Of a stretch of DNA of 44,959 bases, positions 24,171 through 31,755 are shown one piece after another (position 1 is the stretch's first letter; every line of letters begins with the position of its first letter). The DNA is from an uncultured Bacteroides sp. (GTDB lineage Bacteria > Bacteroidota > Bacteroidia > Bacteroidales > Bacteroidaceae). The notes under the pieces are model-generated. The model saw nothing but the letters and a program-made list of their open reading frames with translations, searched no databases and had not been told where the DNA came from. The stretch covers positions 1-44,959 of the forward strand of contig NZ_CAJUHF010000027.1 of assembly GCF_910585845.1 (NCBI RefSeq), read 5' to 3'. Made by a program: the position numbers and the translations under genes.

Positions 24171-25037
24171 CTATTCCCTTTCTATCGGATTGGAGGGAAT
24201 CCCCCTCGGCCTTATCTTGTTTCCGTTGCCGTCCGTCACGGTCATGCTGACGCCCGGTTGGCTACTATGGATGAAGCCTATGGGGTCGTCGTAGTAGCGT
24301 TCGTGTATTTTCCGGTACTGCTTTCGGCTGACTGCCTCGTAGTTTTTCAGTTCGGCGGTAATCGGACGTCGGGTGTGACACAGCTCGATGCCGCTGGCGG
24401 TGAAGCAATAATGCCCTTCGTTGTCTTTCGCTTTCAGGATGAGGCCGGGCAGTCCGCCCAACTTCCAGGGACCTTCACTGATGGCGACTTCATCGGTGAA
24501 CCATGCGGTCCAGTGTCTTCCCTTGAAGTCGCATTTCGCCTTCCGGCAGGCCATGCCCAGCAGCGTGTCGGTCTCTTCGGTCAGCTCCCAGCGGGGGAAC
24601 TCCAGCTTCTCTTCGTAGCGGATCCGGTTGCAGCCTGCCACTGCGTTTTGCGTGATGACCTGTCCGGCAGGGAAACCCTTGCAGATGATTTCGGTCATGA
24701 GCGCGTTGCCGTACTGGTTCAGGTGGCGGTTGATGGTCTCCTGCGACGCCTTGTTGGCAATGTCGGCATTATAGACGGAGTCGCAGATGTACTTGCTGTA
24801 GCTGTAGAATTTCGATACGCCGCTGCCCACCTCCAGTATCATGGTCTCTTCCAGTGGCTTCTCTTGCTTGACGGTGTCCAGGTAGAAACGGGTTTCGTAC
24901 TGCACGCGCAGTTGCAGGTTGCCGATGGTGTCCGGCTTGGCGTAGTTTTCGGGCATGAATACATTGAACTGGGCTTGCGCGGCGAGCGGCGTCAGCAGGA
25001 CGGCGAGGCAGGCGGATAGGATCTTTCTTGTTGTCAT
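24171..25037 (-). CDS. GLPGLI family protein
   Basis: A 288-aa secreted protein with a signal peptide (MTTRKILSACLAVLLTPLAA, cleaved after AQAQ). The defining GLPGLI motif is present in WKLGGLPGLILKAKDNEG. The CRKAKCDFKGRHWTAWFTDEVAISEGPW stretch before it is typical of the family. The function of the family is not established; members sit next to outer-membrane barrels in many Bacteroidetes. The frame is open to 25133, but that would start upstream of the -7 box at 25106-25113. A Met at 25064 lies in a 27-base in-frame duplication of the start region, so the start is either 25064 or 25037. I chose 25037 for the shorter signal peptide. Confidence 0.85.
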   Translation of the reverse strand: MTTRKILSACLAVLLTPLAAQAQFNVFMPENYAKPDTIGNLQLRVQYETRFYLDTVKQEKPLEETMILEVGSGVSKFYSYSKYICDSVYNADIANKASQETINRHLNQYGNALMTEIICKGFPAGQVITQNAVAGCNRIRYEEKLEFPRWELTEETDTLLGMACRKAKCDFKGRHWTAWFTDEVAISEGPWKLGGLPGLILKAKDNEGHYCFTASGIELCHTRRPITAELKNYEAVSRKQYRKIHERYYDDPIGFIHSSQPGVSMTVTDGNGNKIRPRGIPSNPIERE

Positions 25038-25064
25038 AGTGGATAAAATCTTTCTTGTTCCCAT
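25011..25064. repeat. 27-bp in-frame duplication of the GLPGLI start codon region
   Basis: On the minus strand ATGggAACAAGAAAGAT (from 25064) is repeated 27 bases later as ATGacAACAAGAAAGAT (from 25037). Two start codons in equivalent contexts result, giving MGTRKILST followed by MTTRKILSA. Confidence 0.8.
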
Positions 25065-25105
25065 AACGGTTCTTGTTTTTGAGAGTTGGTTACTGATTAC
25101 GGCTG

Positions 25106-25218
25106 CAAAGCTATTCGGTTTATTCCTTTCCATCGGGTGGAAGTTATTACTGAAATGTTATTCCACCGGAAAAAGAGGGTCTCACGTGTACCTATTGAGA
25201 GAGAAACGTTTACCTTTG
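25106..25218. promoter_or_regulatory. Divergent -7 boxes of the GLPGLI gene and the kinase gene
   Basis: TAGCTTTG on the minus strand (25106-25113) serves the GLPGLI/barrel genes. TACCTTTG on the plus strand (25211-25218) serves the kinase gene. Both match the -7 consensus, and neither has a good TTTG at -33, which fits activator-dependent promoters. The 100 bases between them are the obvious place for a regulator site. Confidence 0.5.
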
Positions 25219-25245
25219 TGGCAGAGAAATCGGAAAAGAAAGAGT

Positions 25246-26694
25246 ATGGAACAACGGATAAAAGTAATCTGGATATTGTCCCTCGCCTCCATGATGCTGA
25301 TTGTGGCGGGGCAGGGGTACTGGCTGTGGGACCAGTGCCAGTACAGGAACGAAGAACTGGTGAAGGAAGTGCGTGCCCGCGTGTTGGAAGCCACAGTGCT
25401 AAACGATTCCGTGCGCGGACTGTGCCCCAAGAAGATATTTACCGATTCGGCATCCGTCTCTTGGGGAACCAACAGCTACAGGGATCTGGTGATTGACTCA
25501 CTGAGCGGACAGGAAAAGACTGTTTATTCTTACGCCCAATACATCAAAGTACGGCTCCGGAAGAGAGATGCATCGATGGGAGACACCTCTCCACTGGTTT
25601 ACAAAGACTCCATCTACTTTCGTACGAAGGAAGAATTAGGGTGGTCTATGGAGAAGGAGATGCAGAAGTACAAGCTCCAGGTAGATGCGCCCTTCACGTT
25701 GCAACGGTTCGACTCCGTGCTGGCGGTCAAGTTGCCCGGTATCTCTTTCGATACGCAGTTCTGCACTCCGAAAGACTCGCTCTTCGTTACGACGGACTCC
25801 GTGACGCTGGCCGGCTCCCGTCTGCGTCCCGTAGTGGAGATAGTCTATCCCTATAATCCTTTAGGCTGGCAGCAGGTACGGATAACGGTTCGACCGCCAC
25901 TGCCGATGTTGCTGCTCCGCATGGGCTGGCAACTGTTAGGCAGTTTCCTGCTGATACTTCTGCTGACCTTCTGCCTGCTCTTCCAGATAAAGACCATCTT
26001 GAAGCAACGCCGCATCGACGAGTTGCGGAAAAGCTTTGTAAACACCATGATACACGAGTTGAAACGCCCCGTCCAGACCCTGAAGATGTGCGTCGCCTTT
26101 CTTAACGACAAGTCCCTGCGGACGGACGAACAGGCAATGGACGAAGTGATACACGACTCCCTGTCCGAGCTGGACAACCTCTCCGCCTACCTCTCGAAGC
26201 TCCGCGACATGACCCGTGCCGACGAAGAACACACCCCGCTCTCTGTCCGTACCTTCGACATCCGCGAGACTGTGGAAAAGCTTGTCCGCCTCTATCATGC
26301 TCCCGAAGGCAAGGACGTCTCGTTTGAAACCCGCTTCAGCGAATCCACCTTGGTGACAGCCGACCCTGTCCACCTCTTCAATATCATCAGCAACCTGATA
26401 GAGAACTCTGTGAAGTACTCCGGTCCCTCGGTACACATCCTTGTCGATTGCCTCTTGTCTCCCCATCAGCTGCTTATCCGTGTATCTGACAACGGCATCG
26501 GCATACCCGCCTCCGAGCAAGGTCGCGTGTTCGACAAGTTCTATCGCGGTAGCCATCTGTCCAGTTCCGCACTGCCCGGCATCGGCCTTGGCCTGAGTTA
26601 CGTCAAACTACTGGTAGAAGCCCATCGGGGTACCCTCTCCCTGACCAGTCAGGTCGGGAAAGGCACCACCCTCGAAATCTACCTCCCCCAGTAA
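25246..26694 (+). CDS. Sensor histidine kinase with HELKRP H-box
   Basis: A 482-aa membrane kinase. Helix 1 (about 6-24) and helix 2 (about 222-246) enclose a periplasmic sensor of roughly 195 residues. The H-box is MIHELKRPVQT with phosphoacceptor His270. The residue four after the His is Arg, where most kinases have Thr or Asn needed for phosphatase activity. The N-box (NLIENSVKY), DNGIGIP and GIGLGLSYVK are intact, so it should bind ATP and autophosphorylate. The frame is open from 24955, but ATG 25246 follows the -7 box and gives the signal-anchor helix. Layout and size are like RprX. The response regulator gene lies 34 bases downstream and the GLPGLI/barrel genes are divergent, so the kinase probably reports on the periplasm for that unit. 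Confidence 0.9.
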   Translation: MEQRIKVIWILSLASMMLIVAGQGYWLWDQCQYRNEELVKEVRARVLEATVLNDSVRGLCPKKIFTDSASVSWGTNSYRDLVIDSLSGQEKTVYSYAQYIKVRLRKRDASMGDTSPLVYKDSIYFRTKEELGWSMEKEMQKYKLQVDAPFTLQRFDSVLAVKLPGISFDTQFCTPKDSLFVTTDSVTLAGSRLRPVVEIVYPYNPLGWQQVRITVRPPLPMLLLRMGWQLLGSFLLILLLTFCLLFQIKTILKQRRIDELRKSFVNTMIHELKRPVQTLKMCVAFLNDKSLRTDEQAMDEVIHDSLSELDNLSAYLSKLRDMTRADEEHTPLSVRTFDIRETVEKLVRLYHAPEGKDVSFETRFSESTLVTADPVHLFNIISNLIENSVKYSGPSVHILVDCLLSPHQLLIRVSDNGIGIPASEQGRVFDKFYRGSHLSSSALPGIGLGLSYVKLLVEAHRGTLSLTSQVGKGTTLEIYLPQ

Positions 26695-26728
26695 TTTTCC
26701 ATTTTCACCTTTTCATTTTCCATTCCCT

Positions 26729-27412
26729 ATGTCTCCACTAAAGATACTCTTCGCTGACGACGACCTCAAGTACTCCATGCTTCTGAAACGCTTTCTTGAT
26801 AAAGAAGGCTACGAAGTGGTCTATGCAGGAAACGGTGCAATAGCCCTCGAACAGTTTCCCCTCGTCAAACCCGACTTGGTGCTGCTCGACATTAATATGC
26901 CCCTTTTCAATGGCTTCGAAGTAGCCGAGCGCATCCGCGAGACCGACAAGCGCGTTCTCATTTTCTTTCTTTCCGACCGTAGCGACAAAGCCGACCGCCT
27001 GCAAGGTTTCCAGCTTAAGGCAAACGACTACCTTGCCAAGCCTTTCTATCCCGAAGAACTGATAGCCCGCATCCGCGAACGCTTCGCCTCCCGGTTGTCC
27101 GATACTGTGGATGAAGAGACCTACCGCTTCGGCAAGTCCGTCTTCAACTACAGCACGAACGAAATCCGCACAGGCAGCAACAAGGTGCTCATCACCTCCC
27201 GCCAGGCAGATATCCTTCGCTTGCTTGCCCGTCATCCCAACTGTGCTGTAGCGCGGGACACCTTGCTGGAAGCCGTTTGGGGAACTTCTTCGTATGCCAA
27301 CTCTCTCGCCCTGAATGTACAGATCACCTACTTGCGCCGCGCCTTGAAGAACGACCCTACGATCAGGATTGAATCGCTGATGAAGAAAGGATACGTTCTG
27401 AAAGTAGGGTGA
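26729..27412 (+). CDS. OmpR-family response regulator
   Basis: A 227-aa regulator. The receiver domain has the acidic pair in FADDD, phosphoacceptor Asp54 in LLDINMPLFNGF, and Lys in LAKPFYPEEL. The winged helix (about 130-225) includes ITSRQADILRLLARHPNCAVARDTLLEAVWG and the recognition helix NVQITYLRRALKND. It pairs with the kinase immediately upstream and is related in layout to RprY. Its most likely targets are the divergent GLPGLI and barrel genes (inference from position). It converges with rtcB; I see no clear terminator in the 100-base gap. Confidence 0.92.
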   Translation: MSPLKILFADDDLKYSMLLKRFLDKEGYEVVYAGNGAIALEQFPLVKPDLVLLDINMPLFNGFEVAERIRETDKRVLIFFLSDRSDKADRLQGFQLKANDYLAKPFYPEELIARIRERFASRLSDTVDEETYRFGKSVFNYSTNEIRTGSNKVLITSRQADILRLLARHPNCAVARDTLLEAVWGTSSYANSLALNVQITYLRRALKNDPTIRIESLMKKGYVLKVG

Positions 27413-27511
27413 AGGCGCACAAAGAAAGTATGAGGAAATGTAAAGTCACAAAGAGCATTGTGAAGAGAGCGGGCTGAGAGTGTGAAGAGAGTGCAAAGAG
27501 GGTCAAAAGAA

Positions 27512-28684
27512 TCAACCCTTGATTACTGCAATAGGCGACAAGGTGGTGCGTATCTTTACCAGGTCGGTTTGATTCTCCATCACCTCATCAATGTTCTTGT
27601 AGGCACCTGCCGCCTCTTCCAGGTCCTTGGTGCCACGGATGGCATGTACGATGTTCTGCTCTTCAAGCCGGGCAATCTCTCTTTCCAATGACAGGCGGCG
27701 TACTGCTTCGGAACGGCTCATGGCGCGTCCGGCACCGTGTGAGGAGCTGAGGAAGCTGTCCGGATTTCCCAATCCCTCTACAATGTACGAATGTGTTCCT
27801 TGCGAACCGGGAATAATCCCTATTTCGCCTATGCCGGCATGCACGGCACCTTTCCGGTGTACGATGACATTCTCTCCGAAGTGTTCTTCCCAAGCGGCAT
27901 AGTTGTGTGCGATGTTGATCATCGGTTCGAAGACGGCTTGCGGCAATGCATCGGCAATCACCTCTTGTATGCGCTCCATCATCAGTTTCCGGTTGGCAAG
28001 GGCGAAAGCAACGCAATATTCCATCTCCGCCCAGTACTGCTTGAACTCCGGTGTGCGCAGGGGAAGGAAGGCAAGTCTTAGTTCCGGCTTTACACTGGAG
28101 TACCAGCGGGTGTTCAGCGTCTCAGCCAACTTGTCGTAGTATTCGCCTACCATTTTCCCTAAGTTCCGGCTTCCGCTGTGTAGCATGATCCACAAATAGC
28201 CATCGTTGCAGCGTTGCAGTTCGATGAAGTGGTTTCCTCCTCCTAATGTGCCCACTTGCTTTTGGGCAGATGCCAGTTGGCGCTTCACCACCGTCATGTT
28301 GTCTGTGTCGAACCCTGCGGGCATATACTCTTCGCCCTGTGCGGTCTTGTGGTGTTCCATTCCCAAGGGGATACGCTTACGTATGCCTCGCATGATCTTT
28401 TTCCGTAACACCTCCTGCGAGATCTCTTCGACCTGAATGTTTGTCTTCACTGCACACATGCCGCAGCCGATGTCTACTCCTACTGCGTTGGGTATTACTA
28501 CTCCTTTTGTGGCAAGCACGCCGCCTATCGGCATTCCCTTTCCACCGTGTGCGTCGGGCATCAGTGCCAGGTGATGGAACAGGAAAGGCAAGGTAGTCAG
28601 GTTGTTCACTTCTTCCCAAGCATGGGCATCCAACTGGCGTACCCACAACTTGACGGGTACTTGATTCATTTCAATCGTTGTCAT
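27512..28684 (-). CDS. rtcB: RtcB family RNA ligase
   Basis: A 390-aa RNA ligase that joins 2',3'-cyclic phosphate or 3'-phosphate ends to 5'-OH ends with GTP and Mn2+. Active-site residues are all visible: Asp71 and Cys74 in VGVDIGCGM, His152 in GGGNHFIEL, His169 in LHSGSRNLG, His260 in IAHNYAAWE, and the guanylated His316 in SSSHGAGR. At 390 aa it belongs to the shorter bacterial RtcB branch. It is divergent from a WYL regulator, with a 32-codon ORF in the same direction 34 bases upstream. No RtcA or RtcR is present, so control probably differs from that in E. coli. Confidence 0.93.
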   Translation of the reverse strand: MTTIEMNQVPVKLWVRQLDAHAWEEVNNLTTLPFLFHHLALMPDAHGGKGMPIGGVLATKGVVIPNAVGVDIGCGMCAVKTNIQVEEISQEVLRKKIMRGIRKRIPLGMEHHKTAQGEEYMPAGFDTDNMTVVKRQLASAQKQVGTLGGGNHFIELQRCNDGYLWIMLHSGSRNLGKMVGEYYDKLAETLNTRWYSSVKPELRLAFLPLRTPEFKQYWAEMEYCVAFALANRKLMMERIQEVIADALPQAVFEPMINIAHNYAAWEEHFGENVIVHRKGAVHAGIGEIGIIPGSQGTHSYIVEGLGNPDSFLSSSHGAGRAMSRSEAVRRLSLEREIARLEEQNIVHAIRGTKDLEEAAGAYKNIDEVMENQTDLVKIRTTLSPIAVIKG

Positions 28685-28718
28685 ATTACTTAATAATTTA
28701 TGGTTTTTAGTTTCGGTT

Positions 28719-28817
28719 TCAGGAATTATCGGGAGTTAATTCCCGAATAGCTTCCGTTAACTTCTTATATTCTTCTTCATATTCCCTTCTCTCTTCTTGT
28801 GTCGCAAAGATTTGCAT
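28719..28817 (-). CDS. Candidate 32-aa ORF upstream of rtcB
   Basis: The ORF starts at ATG 28817 (MQIFATQEERREYEEEYKKL) and ends TEAIRELTPDNS before a stop at 28719-28721, 34 bases before the rtcB ATG. The peptide is strongly charged and helical, unlike random translation of an intergenic gap. A TTTG 19 bases from a weak TCGCGTTG on the minus strand (around 28843-28873) could be its promoter, next to the TGCGCAA/TTGCGCA repeat. It could be a leader peptide or a small partner of RtcB. Conservation has not been tested. Confidence 0.4.
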   Translation of the reverse strand: MQIFATQEERREYEEEYKKLTEAIRELTPDNS

Positions 28818-28822
28818 GAAGG

Positions 28823-28841
28823 TGCGCAATGTTTTTGCGCA
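28823..28841. promoter_or_regulatory. Inverted repeat between rtcB and WYL regulator (candidate operator)
   Basis: TGCGCAA (28823-28829) and TTGCGCA (28835-28841) form a perfect 7 bp inverted repeat with a five-base spacer. It covers the -33 element of the WYL gene and lies six bases before the start of the 32-codon ORF on the other strand. It is therefore placed to control both directions. Confidence 0.5.
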
Positions 28842-28865
28842 ACGCGAATTATTTTTCTATTTTTG
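28834..28865 (+). promoter_or_regulatory. Promoter of the WYL regulator gene
   Basis: TTTG (28834-28837), 20 bases, then TATTTTTG (28858-28865): both boxes match consensus at the preferred spacing. The start codon at 28881 leaves a leader of only about 8-10 bases. Confidence 0.75.
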
Positions 28866-28880
28866 GCAAAAAAAGTAGTT

Positions 28881-29909
28881 ATGCCTGCCAATAGAAACGC
28901 ATTGATAAGATATAAGACTATCGACCGTTGCTTGCGCAACCGCTATCGCCGTTGGACGTTGGAAGACCTGATGGAGGCGTGTTCCGAAGCCTTGTATGAG
29001 TACGAAGGAATAGACAAGGGGATATCCCGGCGCACGGTACAGATGGACATTCAGGTGATGCGTAGCGAGAAGTTGGGATATAATGCCCCGATCGAAGTGT
29101 ATGAGAACAAGTATTATCGTTATGCGGAACCGGACTACACCATCACGCGTCTTCCGCTGTCGCAGAACGACATAGAGGTCTTGTCGGAAGCAGTCGGTCT
29201 GTTGCGTCAGCTTCAGGACTTCGATTGTTTCACGGAGATGGCGGATGTGATTGGCCGTTTGCAGGACAGTGTGGCAGTGGCCAAACATCATGCTCCGGCT
29301 GTGATAGACTTTGAACGTAACGGTAACTTGAAAGGCTTGGAGTATCTGAACCCTATCTATGACGCCATTGTGCATCGGCAGACGTTGCATGTATGTTATC
29401 GTTCGTTCCGTGCTCGCAGAGTGAAAGACTATTATCTTTATCCTTATCTACTGAAAGAGTACCGCAACCGTTGGTTTGTGTTTGGTGTGCGTGTGGAGGA
29501 CGGCGAACTGATGAACCTGGCTTTAGACCGCATCAAGCAACTGCTGACAGCCCCCGACATCCCTTATTGTGTGAATGAGGATTTTCATCCTGAAACATTT
29601 TTCGAAGACGTGATCGGCGTGACCAAACATGCCCGTCTCTCCAAAGCGACCGTCCGTTTCAAAGCCGATACCCGTCAGGCGTCGTATATTCTGACTAAAC
29701 CCCTGCATGCCTCTCAAGTGCTGATAGAGCAGTGCAAGGATGGAAGCATGGTCTTTGAAATCACAGTAGTACTGAATCCTGAACTTTATGCCGTATTGAT
29801 GGGCTTCGGACCGGGAGTGAAGGTTCTGTCGCCGAAACAGGCGGTGGAGGAGATGCGGAAGATGTATCGGGAAGGTGCCGAAAACTACGGGAAGCAGGAT
29901 AGGGAATAG
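28881..29909 (+). CDS. WYL-domain transcriptional regulator
   Basis: A 342-aa regulator. An N-terminal winged-helix domain (about 1-85, YKTIDRCLRNRYRRWTLEDLMEAC then GISRRTVQMDIQVM) is followed by the WYL ligand-sensing domain (about 150-230, LHVCYRSFRARRVKDYYLYPYLLKEYRNRWFVFG) and a WCX C-terminal extension. WYL proteins sense nucleic-acid-derived or nucleotide ligands in several defence and repair systems. Codons before ATG 28881 overlap the promoter and were excluded. It is divergent from rtcB, with an inverted repeat between them, and is the best candidate for the rtcB regulator. Confidence 0.9.
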   Translation: MPANRNALIRYKTIDRCLRNRYRRWTLEDLMEACSEALYEYEGIDKGISRRTVQMDIQVMRSEKLGYNAPIEVYENKYYRYAEPDYTITRLPLSQNDIEVLSEAVGLLRQLQDFDCFTEMADVIGRLQDSVAVAKHHAPAVIDFERNGNLKGLEYLNPIYDAIVHRQTLHVCYRSFRARRVKDYYLYPYLLKEYRNRWFVFGVRVEDGELMNLALDRIKQLLTAPDIPYCVNEDFHPETFFEDVIGVTKHARLSKATVRFKADTRQASYILTKPLHASQVLIEQCKDGSMVFEITVVLNPELYAVLMGFGPGVKVLSPKQAVEEMRKMYREGAENYGKQDRE

Positions 29910-29940
29910 TTGTAATTTCCCCAAACGTAAGAACCATCCG

Positions 29941-30687
29941 ATGAAGGGATTCGTCCAAGTGTTGCAAGTATTGCTTTTCTTTGTGGCAACCATCATTGCT
30001 GTCTCCATTCTTATCGACAAGTCGCCCGCTACGTTTTTTGCCGGATTGGGCGCTTCGGCGGCTGTGCTGATGCTGGTCTTCAAAGATAGTATTTTGGGAT
30101 TTGTGGCGGGAATACAACTTTCTGCCAATGAAATGTTGCGTATTGGCGATTGGATTGTCGTACCCAATGGGGGAGCTAATGGGATTGTCAGGGAGATTAC
30201 GCTCAATACGGTAAAGATACAGAATTGGGATAATACGATTTCCACCGTTCCTCCCTACACCTTGGTGAACGGGTCTTTCCAGAACTGGCGTGGTATGCAG
30301 GAGAGCGGTGGCCGCAGGGTAGATAAGAATATCTATCTGGACATGACAACACTGAAGTTCTGCTCTCCCGAAATGATAGATATGATTCGTAAAGAAATCC
30401 CTCTGATGGCAGATTATCAGCCGGCAGAAGGAGAAATTCCCACCAATGCACAACTATACCGTATCTATATAGAACGTTATCTTTGTAGTCTTCCTGTTGT
30501 CAATCAGGATCTGGATTTGATTGTCAGCCAAAAGGAGATGACTACTTATGGCCTACCTATCCAGGTCTATTTCTTTTCACGAGACAAGGTTTGGAAAGAG
30601 TATGAGTGTATTCAGTCCGATATCTTCGACCATCTGCTGGTGATGGTACAGAAGTTTGATTTGAAGCTTTACCTGTATTCCGATTAG
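29941..30687 (+). CDS. MscS family channel, N-terminally truncated
   Basis: A 248-aa product homologous to the C-terminal two thirds of YbdG-type mechanosensitive channels, which are usually about 400 aa. It keeps two hydrophobic helices, including the pore segment (ATFFAGLGASAAVLMLVFKDSILGFVAGIQL), the beta domain (MLRIGDWIVVP, EITLNTVKIQNWDNTISTVP, FQNWRGMQESGGRR) and the cytoplasmic C terminus. The usual N-terminal membrane helices, roughly 130-150 residues, are missing. In their place lies the end of the WYL gene, only 31 bases upstream. Family-like residues (FPKRKNHP) continue just before the Met, so the upstream part seems to have been deleted. It may be a remnant or a short functional channel. 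The stop overlaps the convergent EEP gene by four bases. Confidence 0.65.
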   Translation: MKGFVQVLQVLLFFVATIIAVSILIDKSPATFFAGLGASAAVLMLVFKDSILGFVAGIQLSANEMLRIGDWIVVPNGGANGIVREITLNTVKIQNWDNTISTVPPYTLVNGSFQNWRGMQESGGRRVDKNIYLDMTTLKFCSPEMIDMIRKEIPLMADYQPAEGEIPTNAQLYRIYIERYLCSLPVVNQDLDLIVSQKEMTTYGLPIQVYFFSRDKVWKEYECIQSDIFDHLLVMVQKFDLKLYLYSD

Positions 30688-31751
30688 TAGATAAGCCGGA
30701 ACTCTGCCCATGCAGGTAAATGGTCGCTGTATCCGGCCTGATACTTCATGCCGTAGTAGGTACGGAAAGGCTGTTTTCCTCCGTATTTGGGGTCTTTGGT
30801 CAAAAGGAATGCGGGGCGGAATATGTCGGCTTTGTCTTCATCGGTACGAAAGTCGGCGGAGGGATGAAGAAGTGTGCCGGACACGATGATGTGGTCCAGT
30901 AAGCCCCATTCTCCCCGATACTTATAGCTGCCGAACTGCTTTTGGGTGGCAGCTTTGCGGGCAAGCAAATGGTAAAGGCTGTGTGGTTGCAGGAGGTTCT
31001 TGTCATGGGGAGGATCTTGGGCTGATAGGACTTCTCTGATGGATTTGTTGTCGGGATAATCGTTGAAGTCTCCCATTATGAGAATCTGGGGATGACGTCG
31101 GTGAAGAGAGATGCTGTCGACGGCACTTCTGAGCCTGCGGGCGGCAAGGAGGCGATAGGGCTCGCTCTCTTTGGCTCCGCCGGAACGTGACGGGAAGTGG
31201 GTGATGAAGACATCCAGTGTGTCTTGGGTAAGCAACAAGCCGGATACATGCAGTATATCCCGGGTAGGGGAGAAACGTCTCTTGCCTGAGGCATTCGGAA
31301 TACGAATACTTTGATAGGATAATAGTTTGAACTGGTCCCTTTGGTATAGCAGGGCTACATCGATGCCCCGAAGATCCGGAGAGTCGGTCATGACATAACG
31401 GTATTGGGACTCTCGCAGGATGGAGCGCTTGGTCAGATCGCGCAAGACGCTGTCGTTCTCTACCTCGCAAAGGGCGACAAGAGCAGGAGGAACCCAGTTG
31501 CCTATGGCTGTGATGACACGGGCGATGGCATTCAGCTTCTTCTTGTATTTGGTGTAGTTCCAGTGGCGGATACCGTCGGGAAGGAATTCATGATCATTCT
31601 TTAGCGTATCATGCCGGTAGTCGAATAGGTTTTCTACATTGTAGCTGACTACGCGGAATGCAAGTGTGTCTCTTCCTGCCTGTCCTCGAAGGAGAAGGAA
31701 GGGATAGAGCAGGAAGAGCAAGAGAAGCATTTCGTGAATTCTTCTTTCCAT
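30684..31751 (-). CDS. Endonuclease/exonuclease/phosphatase (EEP) family protein, exported
   Basis: A 355-aa protein with an N-terminal hydrophobic signal (RIHEMLLLLFLLYPFLLLRGQA). The EEP fold follows: FRVVSYNVENLFDYR (Asn for metal), VALCEVENDSVL (metal-binding Glu), FITHFPSRSGG, ILIMGDFNDYPDN (DFND motif) and a final SDHLPAWAEF (catalytic Asp-His). This family includes DNase I-like nucleases and phosphodiesterases. Export suggests action on extracellular or periplasmic nucleic acid or a phosphoester. I chose ATG 31751, five bases after the upstream stop; a Met at 31781 inside the preceding gene is also open. It forms an operon with the beta-helix lipoprotein gene. Confidence 0.87.
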   Translation of the reverse strand: MERRIHEMLLLLFLLYPFLLLRGQAGRDTLAFRVVSYNVENLFDYRHDTLKNDHEFLPDGIRHWNYTKYKKKLNAIARVITAIGNWVPPALVALCEVENDSVLRDLTKRSILRESQYRYVMTDSPDLRGIDVALLYQRDQFKLLSYQSIRIPNASGKRRFSPTRDILHVSGLLLTQDTLDVFITHFPSRSGGAKESEPYRLLAARRLRSAVDSISLHRRHPQILIMGDFNDYPDNKSIREVLSAQDPPHDKNLLQPHSLYHLLARKAATQKQFGSYKYRGEWGLLDHIIVSGTLLHPSADFRTDEDKADIFRPAFLLTKDPKYGGKQPFRTYYGMKYQAGYSDHLPAWAEFRLIY

Positions 31752-31755
31752 CTTT

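Noticed and set aside
24117..25019. 300-codon rightward open frame across the GLPGLI gene
   Set aside because: The leftward frame has the GLPGLI motif and signal peptide; the opposite frame has neither.
28757..28939. 60-codon leftward ORF across the rtcB-WYL gap
   Set aside because: It runs through the WYL coding start and promoter; the 32-codon ORF in another frame fits the gap better.
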